Below are positions 61,493 to 64,000 of a stretch of DNA of 64,000 bases, piece by piece; within the stretch, counting starts at the first letter, position 1; each line of letters opens with the position of its first letter. Under the pieces are notes generated by a model. That model worked only from the letters and a program-made list of their open reading frames with translations, was not told the origin of the DNA and did no database searches. The DNA comes from Pontibacterium sp964228735 (GTDB taxonomy: Bacteria > Pseudomonadota > Gammaproteobacteria > Pseudomonadales > Balneatricaceae): contig NZ_CAXRBQ010000075.1 of assembly GCF_964228735.1 (NCBI RefSeq), positions 10,131 through 74,130 of the forward strand, read 5' to 3'. Position numbers and translations under genes: made by a program.

Positions 61493-62260
61493 TTATAAAT
61501 TCAGCAGTTTGCGTGCGGTCGTCGAAGTCGCGTGCGCCAGCTCTTCAAGACTGATGCCACGTAACCCGGCGAGCACCTCGGCGACCTCACGTACCCTCTT
61601 CGGTTGATTGGGAATACCGCGGTGATTCAGCAACGGAATATCCGGCGAATCGGTTTCCAGTACCAGTGTGGATAACGGCATATCCGACGCGATACGGCGC
61701 AGCTTTTTAGCACGCTCGTAGGTCAAACTTCCCCCGATCCCCAACTTAAAGCCCAGATCGGCATACTGCGTTGCCTGCTGTTCGCTGCCGGAATAAGCAT
61801 GCACAATCCCCGCGCACGGCAACTTTTTCTGGCGCAGCAGCTTCAGTACCTGGTCGTGTGCTTTACGCACGTGCAGCAGTACCGGCAGGTTAAACTGTTT
61901 CGCCAACTCTAGCTGAGTATCAAACAGCGCCACCTGCCGTACCTGGTCCGAGTCGGCGATAAAGAAATCCAAGCCAATCTCACCAACAGCCACCACCTGT
62001 TCTGACGCCAGTAAGGTTTCCAAGTGTTCGAGATCTTCGTTCTGGTGCTGATCGATAAAACAGGGATGTAATCCCAATGCGGGGGAAAAACCGTACTCAG
62101 CACAACACCCCAACAAGCGCGGCCAATCCTGCGCTAAGACACCGGGTACCACAAAGGCATTCACAGACGCGGCTTTTGCATCCGATACAACATCATCCCG
62201 GTCTTCATCGAAGACTGGAAAATCCAGATGGCAGTGGGTATCGATCAGATCAACGTTCAT
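61493..62260 (-). CDS. tatD: TatD family metal-dependent hydrolase
   Basis: 255 residues from ATG 62260 (MNVDLIDTHCHLDFPV); the longer frame to 62317 overlaps the terminator. Metal ligands: HCH at the start, Glu in VGEIGLDF, His in VLLHVRKA, His in IVHAYSGS, Asp in LETDSPD. A TIM-barrel DNase/hydrolase family with roles in DNA repair and quality control; exact substrate unknown. Confidence 0.92.
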   Translation of the reverse strand: MNVDLIDTHCHLDFPVFDEDRDDVVSDAKAASVNAFVVPGVLAQDWPRLLGCCAEYGFSPALGLHPCFIDQHQNEDLEHLETLLASEQVVAVGEIGLDFFIADSDQVRQVALFDTQLELAKQFNLPVLLHVRKAHDQVLKLLRQKKLPCAGIVHAYSGSEQQATQYADLGFKLGIGGSLTYERAKKLRRIASDMPLSTLVLETDSPDIPLLNHRGIPNQPKRVREVAEVLAGLRGISLEELAHATSTTARKLLNL

Positions 62261-62273
62261 AAATGGATCATAG

Positions 62274-62312
62274 CAAAAAGCCCGCTGGCGGCAGACCGGC
62301 AGCGGGCTTTTG
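62274..62312 (-). terminator. prfC terminator
   Basis: AAAAGCCCGCTG and CAGCGGGCTTTT form a 12-bp stem with a 12-base loop; T-run on the minus strand after prfC. It is also T-terminated on the plus strand. Confidence 0.9.
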
Positions 62313-62331
62313 AACATATTTAATCAGGCGA

Positions 62332-63918
62332 TCAGTGTTCGCGGGTGGAACGGAATTGCACGTCCGGCCAACGCTCCTGAGTCAGGCTCAGGTTAACGCG
62401 GGTTGGAGCCAGATAGGTCAACAAACCTGCACCGTCGATACCGATGTTGTCGTATGCCTTACGTTTAAAATCGCTCAGCATCTTGTCGTCATCACACTCA
62501 ACCCAGCGGGCGGTTTGCACATTGACGGCTTCGTATACACAATCAACCTTATACTCGTCCTTCAGGCGGAACATAACCACATCAAACTGCAGCTGACCGA
62601 CAGCACCCAGCACCATGTCGTTGTTCTTCTCCGGCATGAACAGCTGTACCGCCCCCTCTTCAGAGAGCTGCTGTAGACCTTTCTGCAACTGCTTCATCTT
62701 CAGCGGGTCGGTTGGACGCACACGGCGGAAGATCTCCGGCGCGAAGTGCGGAATACCGGTGAACTTCAGTGCTTCACCTTCAGTAAAGGTATCGCCGATC
62801 TGAATGGTACCGTGGTTGTGCAGACCGATGATGTCACCAGACCATGCCTCTTCCACGTTCTCACGGTCGCCCGCCACAAAGGTCACCGCATCAGCGATCT
62901 TCACATCTTTGTTTATGCGGGTGTGCTTCATCTTCATGCCACGGCTGTATTTGCCGGAGCAGATACGCATAAAGGCGATACGGTCACGGTGCTTCGGATC
63001 CATGTTTGCCTGGATCTTGAACACAAAGCCGGAGAACTTTTCTTCGTTCGCTTCAACATCGCGGCTAACCGCGTTACGGCTGCTAGGTGCTGGCGCGTAT
63101 TCAACAAAACCATCCAGCATCTCGCGCACGCCGAAGTTCGCCAGGGCGGTACCGAAGTAAACCGGAGTCAGCTTGCCCGCCATAAACTCTTCCAGCTCGA
63201 ACTCGTGGGTTGCACCACGCACCAGCTCTATCTCTTCCAGGTAATCCTCGTAGATATCACCCAGCAGCTCCTTGGCCTCATCCGTCTCCAGACCATTAAT
63301 CTGGATATCTTCCGGAATGGTGTGCCCCATGCCTGGTTGGAATACATGGATGGTATCGGTGTAGAGGTTGTACACGCCCTTAAACGCCTTACCCATGTCG
63401 ATCGGCCAGGTGATCGGCGCAGCGGCGATCTTCAGGACCTCTTCGATCTCGTCCAGCAGCTCGATCGGATCTCGGATATCGCGGTCCATCTTGTTCACGA
63501 AGGAGAAAATCGGCGTATCACGCAGGCGGCAGACTTCCATCAGTTTGATGGTACGGTCCTCGACACCTTTAGCGCCGTCCACCACCATCAACGCGCTGTC
63601 CACCGCGGTCAGGGTGCGGTAGGTATCTTCCGAGAAATCTTCGTGCCCTGGGGTGTCCAGCAGGTTAACCATGCGGTCTTTGTACGGGAACTGCATCACG
63701 GAGGAGGTGATGGAGATACCACGTTCCTGCTCCATCGACATCCAGTCGGACGTCGCATGGCGGTCGCTTTTCTTACCCTTAACCGTACCAGCCGTCTGAA
63801 TCAGGTTTCCGAACAACAACAGTTTTTCGGTGATGGTGGTTTTACCGGCATCTGGGTGAGAGATGATAGCAAAGGTCCTTCGCTTATTGATTTCATTGAG
63901 AAAATCTTGGTTTGCCAT
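62332..63918 (-). CDS. prfC: Peptide chain release factor 3
   Basis: 528 residues. GTPase domain with Walker A HPDAGKTT (about 21), DTPGHEDF and NKMD motifs, then EF-G-like domains 2 and 3. RF3 removes RF1/RF2 from the ribosome after termination. The 82 bases upstream to the window edge carry its promoter, not resolved. Confidence 0.98.
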   Translation of the reverse strand: MANQDFLNEINKRRTFAIISHPDAGKTTITEKLLLFGNLIQTAGTVKGKKSDRHATSDWMSMEQERGISITSSVMQFPYKDRMVNLLDTPGHEDFSEDTYRTLTAVDSALMVVDGAKGVEDRTIKLMEVCRLRDTPIFSFVNKMDRDIRDPIELLDEIEEVLKIAAAPITWPIDMGKAFKGVYNLYTDTIHVFQPGMGHTIPEDIQINGLETDEAKELLGDIYEDYLEEIELVRGATHEFELEEFMAGKLTPVYFGTALANFGVREMLDGFVEYAPAPSSRNAVSRDVEANEEKFSGFVFKIQANMDPKHRDRIAFMRICSGKYSRGMKMKHTRINKDVKIADAVTFVAGDRENVEEAWSGDIIGLHNHGTIQIGDTFTEGEALKFTGIPHFAPEIFRRVRPTDPLKMKQLQKGLQQLSEEGAVQLFMPEKNNDMVLGAVGQLQFDVVMFRLKDEYKVDCVYEAVNVQTARWVECDDDKMLSDFKRKAYDNIGIDGAGLLTYLAPTRVNLSLTQERWPDVQFRSTREH

Positions 63919-64000
63919 GTATAAATTCTTTTAGTTTGTACACGGATTTGTACACACTTTTGGAAGTACTCTCTTTTCAGTTCTTCGCTTGTCAAATCCG

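Noticed and set aside
1..64000. CRISPR arrays, rRNA genes, insertion sequences
   Set aside because: No regularly spaced repeats, rRNA sequence or transposase gene was seen on either strand.

Overview
The window looks like the chromosome of a marine, sodium-dependent gammaproteobacterium, probably an Oceanospirillales or Pseudomonadales relative. The evidence is gene content and order: the cinA-recA-recX-alaS-lysC-csrA block, the mutS-fdxA-rpoS-nlpD-pcm-surE-truD-ftsB-eno-pyrG-tilS-accA-dnaE-rnhB-lpxB-lpxA-fabZ-lpxD-skp-bamA-rseP-cdsA-uppS-frr-pyrH-tsf-rpsB block, the Pseudomonas-type FabY ketoacyl synthase, an OadGAB sodium pump, and the FlgO/FlgP/FlgT proteins of sodium-driven polar flagella. 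No species name can be given from sequence alone.

Positions 1 to about 5,450 are accessory DNA. Most of its genes are short and have no recognisable core function. It contains what looks like a P1/P4-type antisense-RNA immunity locus: tandem operator-like dyads, a promoter, a structured C4/CI-like RNA carrying a segment complementary to two flanking target copies, then an Icd/Ash-like gene. Two small genes sharing the N-terminal motif VIAFPT follow, then a 70-bp G/C-tract direct repeat and three membrane-protein genes. The region ends with a Panacea-domain (antitoxin family) gene followed six bases later by a small membrane-protein gene. A good LexA box overlaps the predicted -10 of this pair, and the recA gene of the same window has a perfect LexA box for comparison. 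This SOS-controlled toxin-antitoxin-like pair on a phage-satellite-like element is the most likely new biology here.

From 5,550 to the right end the DNA is mostly housekeeping genes on the minus strand. In order: a TPR protein with a degenerate receiver domain, a histone-deacetylase-family hydrolase, the oadGAB operon, thiI, tRNA-Arg and tRNA-Ser, csrA, lysC, alaS, recX, recA, cinA, then mutS and fdxA on the plus strand. Next come the rpoS/nlpD stress and cell-wall block, the surE-truD-ftsB operon, central metabolism (eno, pyrG, accA), replication (dnaE), the outer-membrane and lipid A assembly operon (bamA to lpxB), the translation block (frr, pyrH, tsf, rpsB), map-glnD, flgP/flgO/flgT, an OmpA-like lipoprotein, fabY, a small lipoprotein, tatD and prfC.

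Two absences stand out. ispD and ispF are missing from their usual place between ftsB and truD, and dxr is missing from its usual place between cdsA and rseP. Both junctions are tight (4-bp overlap and 4-bp gap). Together they suggest the methylerythritol phosphate route may have been lost or replaced, although uppS, which needs isoprenoid precursors, is present.
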